This document shows, in pieces, positions 8,553 through 16,104 of a DNA stretch of 64,000 bases (its first letter is position 1; each line of letters begins with the position of its first letter). The stretch comes from Holophagaceae bacterium (GTDB taxonomy: Bacteria; Acidobacteriota; Holophagae; Holophagales; Holophagaceae). The notes below the pieces were generated by a model, which was given only the letters and a program-made list of their open reading frames with translations, searched no databases and was not told the origin of the DNA. The DNA is taken from the NCBI GenBank assembly GCA_016710635.1, contig JADJVL010000002.1, forward strand, positions 62,001 through 126,000, given 5' to 3'. The translations under genes were made by a program, and so were the position numbers.

Positions 8553-11165
8553 TTGGAAGGGTTGGGCAGGATCCTGTTGAAGGTGGTCTCGGGGGCCTTC
8601 GCCCTCGTGATGGCGGTGGCCCTCCTCAGCTTTTCCCCCCTGGATCCGCACCTGTTGGCCACCGGCGCGGTCACCACCGGCGTCCACAACTGGTGCGGCA
8701 CCTTGGGCGCCCATCTGGCGGGCCTGCTCATGGCCTTCCTCGGGCATGGCGCGTGGCTCCTGCCGGCCTGGATGCTCTGGGAGCTGGTGCCCATGGAGGG
8801 CTCCCGCTGGCACCGCCGGCTGGCGTGGCTGGCGCTGGCCTTCGCATTGATCACGGCCCTGGGAGCCTTTCCGCCCAGGCAGGTTGCCAATGGCGAGGGC
8901 ATGCCGCCCATCCTGGTGCGCTGGGGCGGCGGCCTCGGCAGCACCCTCTGGCCGCCCCTCTCCCGGTCCCTCGGCCCCGTGGGCCTGCCCATCGCCTTGT
9001 CCGTGCTGGCCCTGCTGTCGGGCCTTGTGCTGGCGCCCGCCCTCCTGCGGGGCCTGGGGCGGCTGCTGGTCCGGTTCTTCGGCGAACGGGCCTGGCCCTT
9101 CCTCAAGCCGCTCCCCGCCAAGGGCGCCCGGAGCTTCCTCCAGATGGCCCGGCATCCCTTCCTCTCCTGGCGCAGCCGCGGCGATGGCGTCCCGGAACTC
9201 GACGCCGAGGACGCCCGGGAGCTGCAGGCCCTGGCGGACCAGCAGCGGCAGATGCATGAGCAGCACCAGGCCCTGCTGAAGGCGGAACGGGACACCGCGG
9301 ACTTCCGGAAGTCCCACAAGGATATCCCCACGGATCTCGCGCTGCCGGTGATCCACTCCATGCGCCTATCCGATTCCCTGCGCCTGCCGGAAGCGGGGAC
9401 GGACCTTCACAATTCTGATTTCATAGATGCCGAGCTGGCGGAGGGCGAGCACCTTTCCAAGGCCGACATGCCCGCGCCCGCCCTGCTGCGGGACCTGCCG
9501 GCCCCCAAGCCGACCCTGGTGAAGCCCCGGGTCACCACGGACCGCTATGGCCGCATCGCCGAGCAGCAGCCTCTGCCCTTGACCGAGCCCACGCCGAACC
9601 GGGAGCTGCCCTCCCTGCGCCTGCCGGACTCGGTCCCCATGCCCGAGACCGATGTGCCGGAAGAGGCCGTGGCGGAGCGCCTCGAGCTGCCGCCGCGGCG
9701 CCTCTTCGATCCGCCTTCGCCCCACGAGCGCCTCGACCCCGCGATCCTGGAAGCCACCCGCGACCACATCGGGAAGAAGCTCGCGGAATTCAAGGTCAAG
9801 GGCACCGTGGTGGGGATGCAGCCGGGCCCCGTCGTCACCGTCTACGAATTCCAGCCCGATCCCGGCATCCCCCTCGCGAAGGTGCTGGGGATGGAAGAGG
9901 ACCTGGCCCTGGCCCTCCAGGCCGAGGCCGTGCGCATCGACCGCATCCCGGGGCGCAACCTCGTCGGGATCGAAGTGCCCAATCCCCACCGGGAGGTCAT
10001 CACCTTCCGGGAGATCCTGGACGCGCCGGCCTTCCGGGATCCCCAGCACCGGGACGGCGGCTCCCTCCTCACCCTGGCTCTGGGCAAGGACATCGCCGGC
10101 GTACCGGTGGTGGCTGATCTCGCCAAGATGCCCCACCTCCTCATCGGCGGCAGCACCGGCAGCGGCAAGAGCGTAGGCGTGAACGCGATGATCTGCTCGG
10201 TGCTCGTGCGCGCCCTGCCCACGGAAGTGAAGCTCATCCTGGTGGATCCCAAGATGGTGGAGCTGGGCATCTACGAGGACATCCCCCATCTCTGGGCGCC
10301 GGTGGTCACCGACATGAAGGAGGCGGGCCGCGTCCTGAAGTGGGTGGTGGCCCAGATGGAGGACCGCTACCGGCGCCTGGCCCTCCTGGCGGTGCGCAAC
10401 CTGGAGCAGTTCAACGCCAAGGTCCGGGATCTGGGCGGCGTGGTGGACCTCAGCGGCCGCACGCCGAACCCCCGCTGGCCGGACCGGCCCGCGGCCCTGG
10501 AGCCCCTGCCCTACGTGGTGGTGGTCATCGACGAGCTGGCGGACCTGATGATGGTCGCGCGCTCCGAGGTCGAGGACAGCATCGCCCGCATCGCCCAGAA
10601 GGCCCGCGCCGTGGGCATCCACCTCGTGCTCGCCACCCAGCGGCCGTCCGTGGACATCGTCACCGGGGTCATCAAGGCGAATCTGCCCTCCCGCCTCAGC
10701 TACCGGGTGAACACGAAGATCGATTCCCGCACCATCCTCGACACCAGCGGCGGCGAGCAGTTGCTCGGCCGCGGCGACGCCCTCTACAAGGGACCGACGG
10801 ACCCGAGGCCGCGGCGCATCCATGCGCCCTTCCTGACGGAGGCGGAAACCATCCGCCTGGTGACCTGGCTCAAGGAGCGCGGCCGGCCCGAGTTCAACCA
10901 GCACCTCCTCAGCGCCATGGAGACCGACGAGGAGGCCGCCGAGGCCGAGGGCGAAGAGGCGACCGGCGGAGCGGACGAGGACATCTACGCCCGAGCGGTC
11001 GCGGTGGTGCGCCGGGAGCGCAAGGCCAGCACCAGCCTCCTGCAACGCAAGCTCAACCTCGGCTACGGCCGCGCCGCCCGCCTCATCGACCGCATGGAGG
11101 AGGAGGGCATCATCGGTGCGGACCGGGGCGCCGGGAAGCCTAGGGAAGTGCTCGTCGATGAATAG
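8553..11165 (+). CDS. ftsK: DNA translocase FtsK/SpoIIIE
   Basis: 870 residues. FtsK pumps chromosomal DNA at the division septum and activates XerCD dimer resolution. Four to five N-terminal membrane segments (residues about 1-180) are followed by a short linker (about 200-390) and a motor: Walker A GGSTGSGKSVG near 532-542 and Walker B VVVIDELAD near 655. The C-terminal gamma winged helix (EDIYARAVAVVRRERKASTS to the end) reads the KOPS orientation sequences. The TTG start is supported by GGAG six bases upstream. The final 95 bases of conserved gamma-domain coding sequence are duplicated 212 bases further on (11273-11367), with a slightly different C-terminus. Confidence 0.95.
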   Translation: MEGLGRILLKVVSGAFALVMAVALLSFSPLDPHLLATGAVTTGVHNWCGTLGAHLAGLLMAFLGHGAWLLPAWMLWELVPMEGSRWHRRLAWLALAFALITALGAFPPRQVANGEGMPPILVRWGGGLGSTLWPPLSRSLGPVGLPIALSVLALLSGLVLAPALLRGLGRLLVRFFGERAWPFLKPLPAKGARSFLQMARHPFLSWRSRGDGVPELDAEDARELQALADQQRQMHEQHQALLKAERDTADFRKSHKDIPTDLALPVIHSMRLSDSLRLPEAGTDLHNSDFIDAELAEGEHLSKADMPAPALLRDLPAPKPTLVKPRVTTDRYGRIAEQQPLPLTEPTPNRELPSLRLPDSVPMPETDVPEEAVAERLELPPRRLFDPPSPHERLDPAILEATRDHIGKKLAEFKVKGTVVGMQPGPVVTVYEFQPDPGIPLAKVLGMEEDLALALQAEAVRIDRIPGRNLVGIEVPNPHREVITFREILDAPAFRDPQHRDGGSLLTLALGKDIAGVPVVADLAKMPHLLIGGSTGSGKSVGVNAMICSVLVRALPTEVKLILVDPKMVELGIYEDIPHLWAPVVTDMKEAGRVLKWVVAQMEDRYRRLALLAVRNLEQFNAKVRDLGGVVDLSGRTPNPRWPDRPAALEPLPYVVVVIDELADLMMVARSEVEDSIARIAQKARAVGIHLVLATQRPSVDIVTGVIKANLPSRLSYRVNTKIDSRTILDTSGGEQLLGRGDALYKGPTDPRPRRIHAPFLTEAETIRLVTWLKERGRPEFNQHLLSAMETDEEAAEAEGEEATGGADEDIYARAVAVVRRERKASTSLLQRKLNLGYGRAARLIDRMEEEGIIGADRGAGKPREVLVDE
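11061..11155 (+). repeat. ftsK 3'-end direct repeat, copy 1 (inside ftsK)
   Basis: 95 bases of the gamma-domain coding region, starting GGCTACGGCCGCGCC and ending GAAGTGCTCGT. It matches 11273-11367 at 94 of 95 positions by eye (GAC versus GAT is the only difference). The bases just before the two copies are different, so the repeat edges are sharp. Confidence 0.9.
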
Positions 11166-11201
11166 GAGGCCCGGCCTCCGCCTCCCGGACTACCCCCGAT
11201 C

Positions 11202-11224
11202 GGACAGGACCTCTAGTCCTGTCC
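11202..11224. other. Perfect inverted repeat in the spacer between the ftsK repeats
   Basis: GGACAGGAC, five bases, then GTCCTGTCC: a perfect 9-bp stem. It lies in the 117-base spacer (11156-11272) that separates the two ftsK end copies. No T-run follows on either strand, so a simple intrinsic terminator is unlikely. The spacer also holds a GC-rich stretch with CTTCGCC-type symmetry at about 11230-11265, reminiscent of REP-like palindromic elements. Confidence 0.75.
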
Positions 11225-11272
11225 TCCCGCTCCCGCTGCGGCTTCGCCTTGCGATCGCGGAGGGGGCCCCGT

Positions 11273-11367
11273 GGCTACGGCCGCGCCGCCCGCCTCATCG
11301 ATCGCATGGAGGAGGAGGGCATCATCGGTGCGGACCGGGGCGCCGGGAAGCCTAGGGAAGTGCTCGT
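11273..11367 (+). repeat. ftsK 3'-end direct repeat, copy 2 (gene-end remnant)
   Basis: The second copy lies downstream of the ftsK stop. It stays open in the ftsK frame, from GYGRAARLIDRMEEEG to PREVLVEEG and a TGA at 11378-11380, but has no start of its own. The active gene ends VLVDE instead. The simplest reading is that copy 2 is the original 3' end and that 212 bases, comprising a repeat plus a hairpin-bearing spacer, were inserted so that a working C-terminus was rebuilt. The reverse order, with copy 2 as a later duplicate, cannot be excluded. Confidence 0.85.
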
Positions 11368-11390
11368 GGAGGAGGGTTGAATTCCCCCGC

Positions 11391-12437
11391 TCAGGGCTTC
11401 AACACCGAAGGCTCGAGCTTGAGGAGCAGGCCCTTGGGACCCACCGCCCAGGTGGCGTCCGGCCCCGCCGAGGACACGGCGTGGAGGGGGGTGCCGTCGA
11501 GGGACTGCCAGGTCTGGCCGCCATCCCGCGACCGCCCGGTCCCCGCCAGTCCCACCGCCAGGATCGCCTTTGGCCTTCCCTTCACCAGGGTCGTGCCCGA
11601 CAGCAGACCCGCGGGTTGGGCCGGCGCTGCGACCCAGGTGGCGCCACTGTTGGTGCTGAAGGCCCCATTCAGCGTGCCCAGGGCCGGCTGCTTGTAGTCG
11701 CCTCCAAGGACCACCCCGCGGCCCCCAGAAGTGAAGGCTGCGGTAAAGAGGCCCTTCGTCGCTTCCCCTGCCGGGACCGGCGTCTCCGTCGCCTTCCAGG
11801 ACCTGCCGCCATTCCGCGTCGAGAAGACCCGTGAGGCCTTCGCCCCGCCGGTGACGAACCAGGCCCACCCCCGCGCGCCCGTCACCAGACAGGTCCCGCT
11901 GGCCGCGAAGGCGCCCTCGTTCTCCAAGGCCGGCGGCAGGCCGGTGGCGGGGGCCGGCGTCCAGGTGGCGCCGCCATCCTGGGTGAGCAGGACCTGGAAG
12001 CGTCCACGCACTGGATCTCCCATCGCGACGCCGCGCTGGGCGTCCCAGAAGGCGAGGGCATCCAGAAAACCCGCGGCCTCCGGGTTGGTGAACTGCAGGA
12101 CCCACGTGGCGCCGCCATCCCGGGTCGCATAGATCCGCCCGGAAGCTCCCGGCCCCGCGGCAAGGATCCAGGCCTGCTCCGCATCCACCGCATGGACGTC
12201 GCGGAAGTCGAGGGCTTCGGCCCCGGGGGGCACAACGCAGCGGGTCCAGGTGCTCCCATCCACGGTCCGAAGCACCGTCCCCTTCGCTCCGGTGGCCCAG
12301 GCCACCGCGGGGCCGACGGCGGCGACGCCCCGCAGGTCCACCGTCACGCCGCTGGACTGGGCCTTCCAGCAGGCGTCCGGGGCGGACTGGGCCCCCGCGG
12401 CGAGCAGGAGACAGGGGACCAGCAGGCTGGGGTTCAT
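11391..12437 (-). CDS. Exported YCF48/BNR-repeat beta-propeller protein
   Basis: 348 residues with an N-terminal signal peptide (MNPSLLVPCLLLAAGAQS). At least five Asp-box (BNR) motifs of the S/T-x-D/N-G-G-x-x-W type are visible: TRDGGATW, TQDGGATW, TRNGGRSW, TNSGATW and SRDGGQTW, as in YCF48/Psb27-assembly-like propellers. Its role is unknown; relatives act in assembly or as secreted binding scaffolds. The start follows the stop of the cytochrome P460-like gene by 21 bases on the same strand, so the two are probably one transcript. Confidence 0.72.
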   Translation of the reverse strand: MNPSLLVPCLLLAAGAQSAPDACWKAQSSGVTVDLRGVAAVGPAVAWATGAKGTVLRTVDGSTWTRCVVPPGAEALDFRDVHAVDAEQAWILAAGPGASGRIYATRDGGATWVLQFTNPEAAGFLDALAFWDAQRGVAMGDPVRGRFQVLLTQDGGATWTPAPATGLPPALENEGAFAASGTCLVTGARGWAWFVTGGAKASRVFSTRNGGRSWKATETPVPAGEATKGLFTAAFTSGGRGVVLGGDYKQPALGTLNGAFSTNSGATWVAAPAQPAGLLSGTTLVKGRPKAILAVGLAGTGRSRDGGQTWQSLDGTPLHAVSSAGPDATWAVGPKGLLLKLEPSVLKP

Positions 12438-12458
12438 GAGGACGAAAGCCTCGACCGG

Positions 12459-13514
12459 CTATTGGGCGGGAGGGGACGCGGGCGCTTCGGCGCGGAAGGG
12501 TCGCGTCCGCCAGACCAGGGTGCTGCGCTGGTCCTTCTCCTCGGTGCCGTTGGCGTGGCAGAAAATGCAGCCCTTGAGGTTCGGATCCTCGCCCCGCCAG
12601 TAGGCCCGGGCCTGGCCGTTCGCCTCCGCCCGCTTGGCCTCGGGCACCCGCGGCCAGTAGAAGGTCAGGCCCGGCTTCTTGTCGGCGAGCATCTCGAGCA
12701 TGTAGATGGGCCCCGCCTCGGTGCTGGGGCGGCCGAAGCGGTCCTCAAGGCTGCTCATGACCACGTAGGAGCCCGGCGGGATGGGACGGCCCTCCCGGTA
12801 GGCTTCGGAAGCGCTGGGAGTCGCCCAGACGCGGATCCACCGGCCTCCGTGCTGGGGGCTCTTGACCGGGTCGGCGTGCATCGGCTCCAGGCTGAGGTAG
12901 TCCAGGGCGCGGAGCGGCGCGTCTTCCTCCTCATCCGGCGCAGCCTTTCCCGAGCCCTTCATGCCAGGTTCGAGGGGCGGCGGCGGCCGGGTGGCCTCAT
13001 CGGAAAGGGCCTGCAGAGGCTGGGCGGGATGGGTCATGCGCCCGCCGTAGTAGCCCGCCCCCAGCAGCGAGACGCACCAGAGGACGCCCAGGAAGAGCGG
13101 CAGGATCCCGAGGCCCTGGTGCTCCTGCCGTCGGCGGTGGAGGGAGAGCAGGGTGAGCAAGCCCCAGGGCAGGGCCGTCAGGGCGAAAAGCTGATGGCGC
13201 CGCATCAGCTCCTGCAGTTCATTGCCGGGGAGCACCTGGACCAGGTACTGCCCCGGCTGGATCATGCCGAGCTGCCGGGCCCAGAGGAACCCGGAGGCCA
13301 CCGCGAGCAGGGACCCGAGCAGGCCGGTCCAGCCCAGGTAGCGGCAGGCGGTCCACCAGGGTTTGATGCCCCGGCCGGGCCGCTGGGCGGCCAGCAGCGC
13401 GAAGGGAAGCAGCAGCCCCGCCGCCACGGGCAGGTGGATGAAGAAAGGGTGCTTGAGGGCGATCCATTCGAACAAGACGGGCTCCGGACGGGGAGGATCT
13501 GGGAAGTTTGCCAT
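12459..13514 (-). CDS. DUF2231-like membrane protein with C-terminal cytochrome P460-type haem domain
   Basis: 351 residues. The N-terminal 180 residues hold about four membrane helices with the DUF2231-like start (KHPFFIHLPVAAGLLLP) and a later helix ending GYYGGRMTHP. After an acidic/Pro-rich linker comes a periplasmic domain with WIRVWATPSASEAYREGRPIPPGSYVVM, YMLEMLADKKPG and a CIFCH (CxxCH) haem c motif near the end, which fits the cytochrome P460 family. Function is inferred as electron transfer or small nitrogen-compound chemistry; no axial lysine cross-link can be judged. The BNR protein follows in the same direction. The start at 13514 lacks a good ribosome site. Confidence 0.7.
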   Translation of the reverse strand: MANFPDPPRPEPVLFEWIALKHPFFIHLPVAAGLLLPFALLAAQRPGRGIKPWWTACRYLGWTGLLGSLLAVASGFLWARQLGMIQPGQYLVQVLPGNELQELMRRHQLFALTALPWGLLTLLSLHRRRQEHQGLGILPLFLGVLWCVSLLGAGYYGGRMTHPAQPLQALSDEATRPPPPLEPGMKGSGKAAPDEEEDAPLRALDYLSLEPMHADPVKSPQHGGRWIRVWATPSASEAYREGRPIPPGSYVVMSSLEDRFGRPSTEAGPIYMLEMLADKKPGLTFYWPRVPEAKRAEANGQARAYWRGEDPNLKGCIFCHANGTEEKDQRSTLVWRTRPFRAEAPASPPAQ

Positions 13515-13556
13515 CCTTGAACCGTGGCGCGTAAAAATGCTGCGATGATGGCGCCC

Positions 13557-14135
13557 ATGTCCGACTTCCTGAAGCGGCGGCTCCTGGATCACGTGCAGGA
13601 GTCCATCCACCTGAAGACCGCCTTCTTCGAGAAGGAGATGGACCACGTCCTGGCCCAGGCCCAGGATCTCGCCGAGCGCCTGAAGCGGGGCTGCAAGGTC
13701 TTGGTCTGCGGCAATGGCGGCTCGGCGGCGGACGCCCAGCACTTCGCCGCGGAGCTCACGGGGCGCTACCTCAAGGAGCGGCGGGCCCTCGCCGCCATCG
13801 CCCTGACCACCGACACCTCGGCGCTGACGGCCATCGGCAACGACTACAGCTACGACCGCATCTTCTCGCGGCAGGTGGAGGCGCTGGGCCGTCCCGGCGA
13901 CGTCCTGGTGGGCATCTCCACCTCCGGCAACAGTGGGAACATCATCGCCGCCGTGGAGGCCGCCAAGCATCTGGGCGTGCGCACCATCGGCATCCTGGGC
14001 CGGGACGGAGGCCGGCTGGGCGCCCTGGTGGACGATGCCCTGGTCGTCCCCAGCACGGTCACCGCGCGCATCCAGGAGGTCCATGAAATGGTGTTCCATT
14101 TCTGGTGCGAAGCCCTGGACGAGTCCTTCGAATGA
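13557..14135 (+). CDS. gmhA: Phosphoheptose isomerase
   Basis: 192 residues, the same length as E. coli GmhA. It converts sedoheptulose 7-phosphate to D-glycero-D-manno-heptose 7-phosphate, the first step to the heptose of lipopolysaccharide. The SIS fold is clear: CGNGGSAADAQHFAAELTGRY (with the zinc-site His/Glu), TTDTSALTAIGND and GISTSGNSGN. Near the C-terminus IQEVHEMVFHFWCEALD carries further conserved Glu and His. In-frame ATGs at 13545 and 13548 are alternatives. The stop overlaps the next start as ATGA. Confidence 0.92.
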   Translation: MSDFLKRRLLDHVQESIHLKTAFFEKEMDHVLAQAQDLAERLKRGCKVLVCGNGGSAADAQHFAAELTGRYLKERRALAAIALTTDTSALTAIGNDYSYDRIFSRQVEALGRPGDVLVGISTSGNSGNIIAAVEAAKHLGVRTIGILGRDGGRLGALVDDALVVPSTVTARIQEVHEMVFHFWCEALDESFE

Positions 14136-14905
14136 TCCTGCGCGCTCCCATGGCGTGGGCGAGGGTGCTGGCCCTGATGCTCACCGCGGGGCTCGTCGCC
14201 CAGGCGGGCAGCCTGCAGCCCCAGCAGATCTACCGCTGGAAAGATGCCAAGGGGCGGCAGCACGTCACCAACAGCCCGCCGCCCCCGGGCGCCGTGCCGC
14301 TGGACGTGCCGCCGCTCCAGAACCCCCAGTCCACCACGCCGCCGGGGACCGCCGCCTCCCCGTCCGCCCTCGAGACAGCCACCGGATCCCGGTCGGCCCA
14401 GGCCTCCGTGCCACCGGATTGGCAGGGCTTCTCGGAACGCCTGGAGGCCGCGCGGAAGGCCCGGAACGCCGATGCCGCCGCCAACCAGGCCGACGCCATG
14501 CTGGATGACGCCTTGTGGGGCGGTGTGTCCAAGGCTCTGCCCCTGCTCCCCGTGGCCACCTTCGCCCTGGTGGTGCTCCTGGGCTGGTGGATCGGCGGCG
14601 GCCTGCGGCGGGGTCCGGCTTCGGTGGTGATGGGCTCGTCGATCCTCGCCGGGCTGGCCCTGGCCCAGTTCACCCTGTCCAGCTTCCTGTACCAGAGCCA
14701 GTTCGCCCGGGTGCAGGCCCGGCTCACGGCCCTGGAAGGGCACCTCGGCTCGGGCCGGACCTGGAAGTCGGAGAACCGCGCCCGGCTCAAGACTTTCCTG
14801 CGGAGCCTGGAGTCCAAGGCCTCCCCCCTCTCCGCCCCTTGGGACTTTCCGAAGGAGCTGCAGGCCCTGCGGGAATTCCTGCCCCAGGCCCTGCTGGACC
14901 CTTGA
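14132..14905 (+). CDS. Exported DUF4124-domain protein with membrane segments
   Basis: 257 residues, starting in the ATGA overlap with gmhA. An N-terminal signal or anchor (VLALMLTAGLVAQAG) is followed by a DUF4124 motif (IYRWKDAKGRQHVTNSPPPPG), common in small periplasmic proteins of unknown role. A Pro/Ser/Thr-rich region comes next, then two hydrophobic segments near residues 140-160 (LLPVATFALVVLLGWWIGGG) and 168-190, and a charged C-terminus. No function can be assigned. It overlaps hemW by the same 4-base pattern, so gmhA, this gene and hemW appear to be co-transcribed. Confidence 0.72.
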   Translation: MILRAPMAWARVLALMLTAGLVAQAGSLQPQQIYRWKDAKGRQHVTNSPPPPGAVPLDVPPLQNPQSTTPPGTAASPSALETATGSRSAQASVPPDWQGFSERLEAARKARNADAAANQADAMLDDALWGGVSKALPLLPVATFALVVLLGWWIGGGLRRGPASVVMGSSILAGLALAQFTLSSFLYQSQFARVQARLTALEGHLGSGRTWKSENRARLKTFLRSLESKASPLSAPWDFPKELQALREFLPQALLDP

Positions 14906-16086
14906 GCGGCCTCCCTCTCCAGGGCCTTTCCGGGGCGGGACTGCGCAACGCGGCATCGGCCGAACCGCTGGGCCTCTACCTGCACGTCCCCTTCTGCAAG
15001 GACCGCTGCACCTACTGCTCCTTCGTCACGACCCGGGACCAGGGCCTCCAGAGCGCCACGGTGGAAAAGCTGATGGCAGACCTGAAGGCGTGGGGCGCCG
15101 CCCTGGGCCGCCCGGCGGTGGACACCCTCTACCTGGGAGGCGGGACGCCTTCCCTGCTGGAGGCCCGCGAACTGGCGGACCTGACCCGGGTGCTTCGGGA
15201 GAGCTTCGACCTGAGCCCCCTGGAAGAGGCCACGCTGGAAGCGAATCCGGGGACCGTGGACCTGTCCTGGCTCGAAGGCGCCCGGGCCCTGGGCTGGGAC
15301 CGCATCTCCTTTGGCGTGCAGACCCTGGACGACGCCCTGCTGGCGCGCCTGGGCCGCATCCACGGCGGCGCGGAGGGCCTGGAAGCCCTGGACCTCGCCG
15401 CGCAGGCCGGCTTCGCCCGGCGCAGCGCCGACCTCATGGTGGGCATTCCGGGACAGGCCCTCGACCGGGTGCTGGGGGACGCCCGGACCCTGGCCTCCAC
15501 GGGCCTCGAGCATATGAGCATCTATCTGCTCGACCTCGACAAGGCCTGCCCCTTAAAGGCGGAAGTCGACGCGGGGCGGGCGGCCCTCCCCACCGAGGAC
15601 GAGGTGGCCGACGCCTTCGAAGGCTTGCAGGCGGAACTCCCCGCCCTTGGGCTGGAGCCCTACGAGATCAGCAATTACGCCCGGCCCGGCGGAGAGAGCC
15701 GCCACAACCTGCGCTACTGGCGGCGGCGGCCCTACCTCGGACTGGGGCCCTCCGCCGCGTCCCAGTTGGGGGCCTTCCGCTGGACCGAGAGCGGCGTGAT
15801 CCCGGCGTGGCTGGAGGGCCGCGGGGAGGCCGAGATCCAGGAACTTGGGGCGGCGGAGACCCTGGCGGAACTTCCGCTCCTCGGGTTGCGACTCCATGCG
15901 GGGGTGGACTGGGAGGCCTTGGCGGTCCGGTCGGACGCGGCGAACCTGAGACCCCTCTTCGACGCCTGGACTGCGGCGATGGACCGCTTCGAAGCCGGCG
16001 GCCTGGTGGTGCGCCGCGGCCCCCGCCGGTGCCTCACCGGGAGGGGCATGCTGTTGAGCAACGGCATTCTGTCAACCTTCGTATAG
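14902..16086 (+). CDS. hemW: Radical SAM protein HemW (coproporphyrinogen oxidase-like haem chaperone)
   Basis: 394 residues from a TTG overlapping the previous stop (TTGA). The radical SAM cluster motif CKDRCTYCSF (CxxxCxxC) sits near residue 33, followed by LYLGGGTPS, ISFGVQT and DLMVGIPGQ, all typical of HemW/HemN. A C-terminal HemN-like domain ends the protein (EISNYARPGGESRHNLRYW). HemW proteins bind haem and deliver it to apoproteins; they usually lack the fourth cysteine that marks true HemN, and here the motif CTYCSF likewise has Ser where HemN has Cys-x-Cys. So a haem-chaperone role is preferred over oxygen-independent coproporphyrinogen oxidase. Confidence 0.88.
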   Translation: MSGLPLQGLSGAGLRNAASAEPLGLYLHVPFCKDRCTYCSFVTTRDQGLQSATVEKLMADLKAWGAALGRPAVDTLYLGGGTPSLLEARELADLTRVLRESFDLSPLEEATLEANPGTVDLSWLEGARALGWDRISFGVQTLDDALLARLGRIHGGAEGLEALDLAAQAGFARRSADLMVGIPGQALDRVLGDARTLASTGLEHMSIYLLDLDKACPLKAEVDAGRAALPTEDEVADAFEGLQAELPALGLEPYEISNYARPGGESRHNLRYWRRRPYLGLGPSAASQLGAFRWTESGVIPAWLEGRGEAEIQELGAAETLAELPLLGLRLHAGVDWEALAVRSDAANLRPLFDAWTAAMDRFEAGGLVVRRGPRRCLTGRGMLLSNGILSTFV

Positions 16087-16104
16087 GGGGACCGCGGGGG
16101 CGCT

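Noticed and set aside
11273..11380. Separate small gene from the second ftsK end
   Set aside because: It has no ribosome site and starts inside a conserved helix; it is a duplicate fragment rather than a functional gene.
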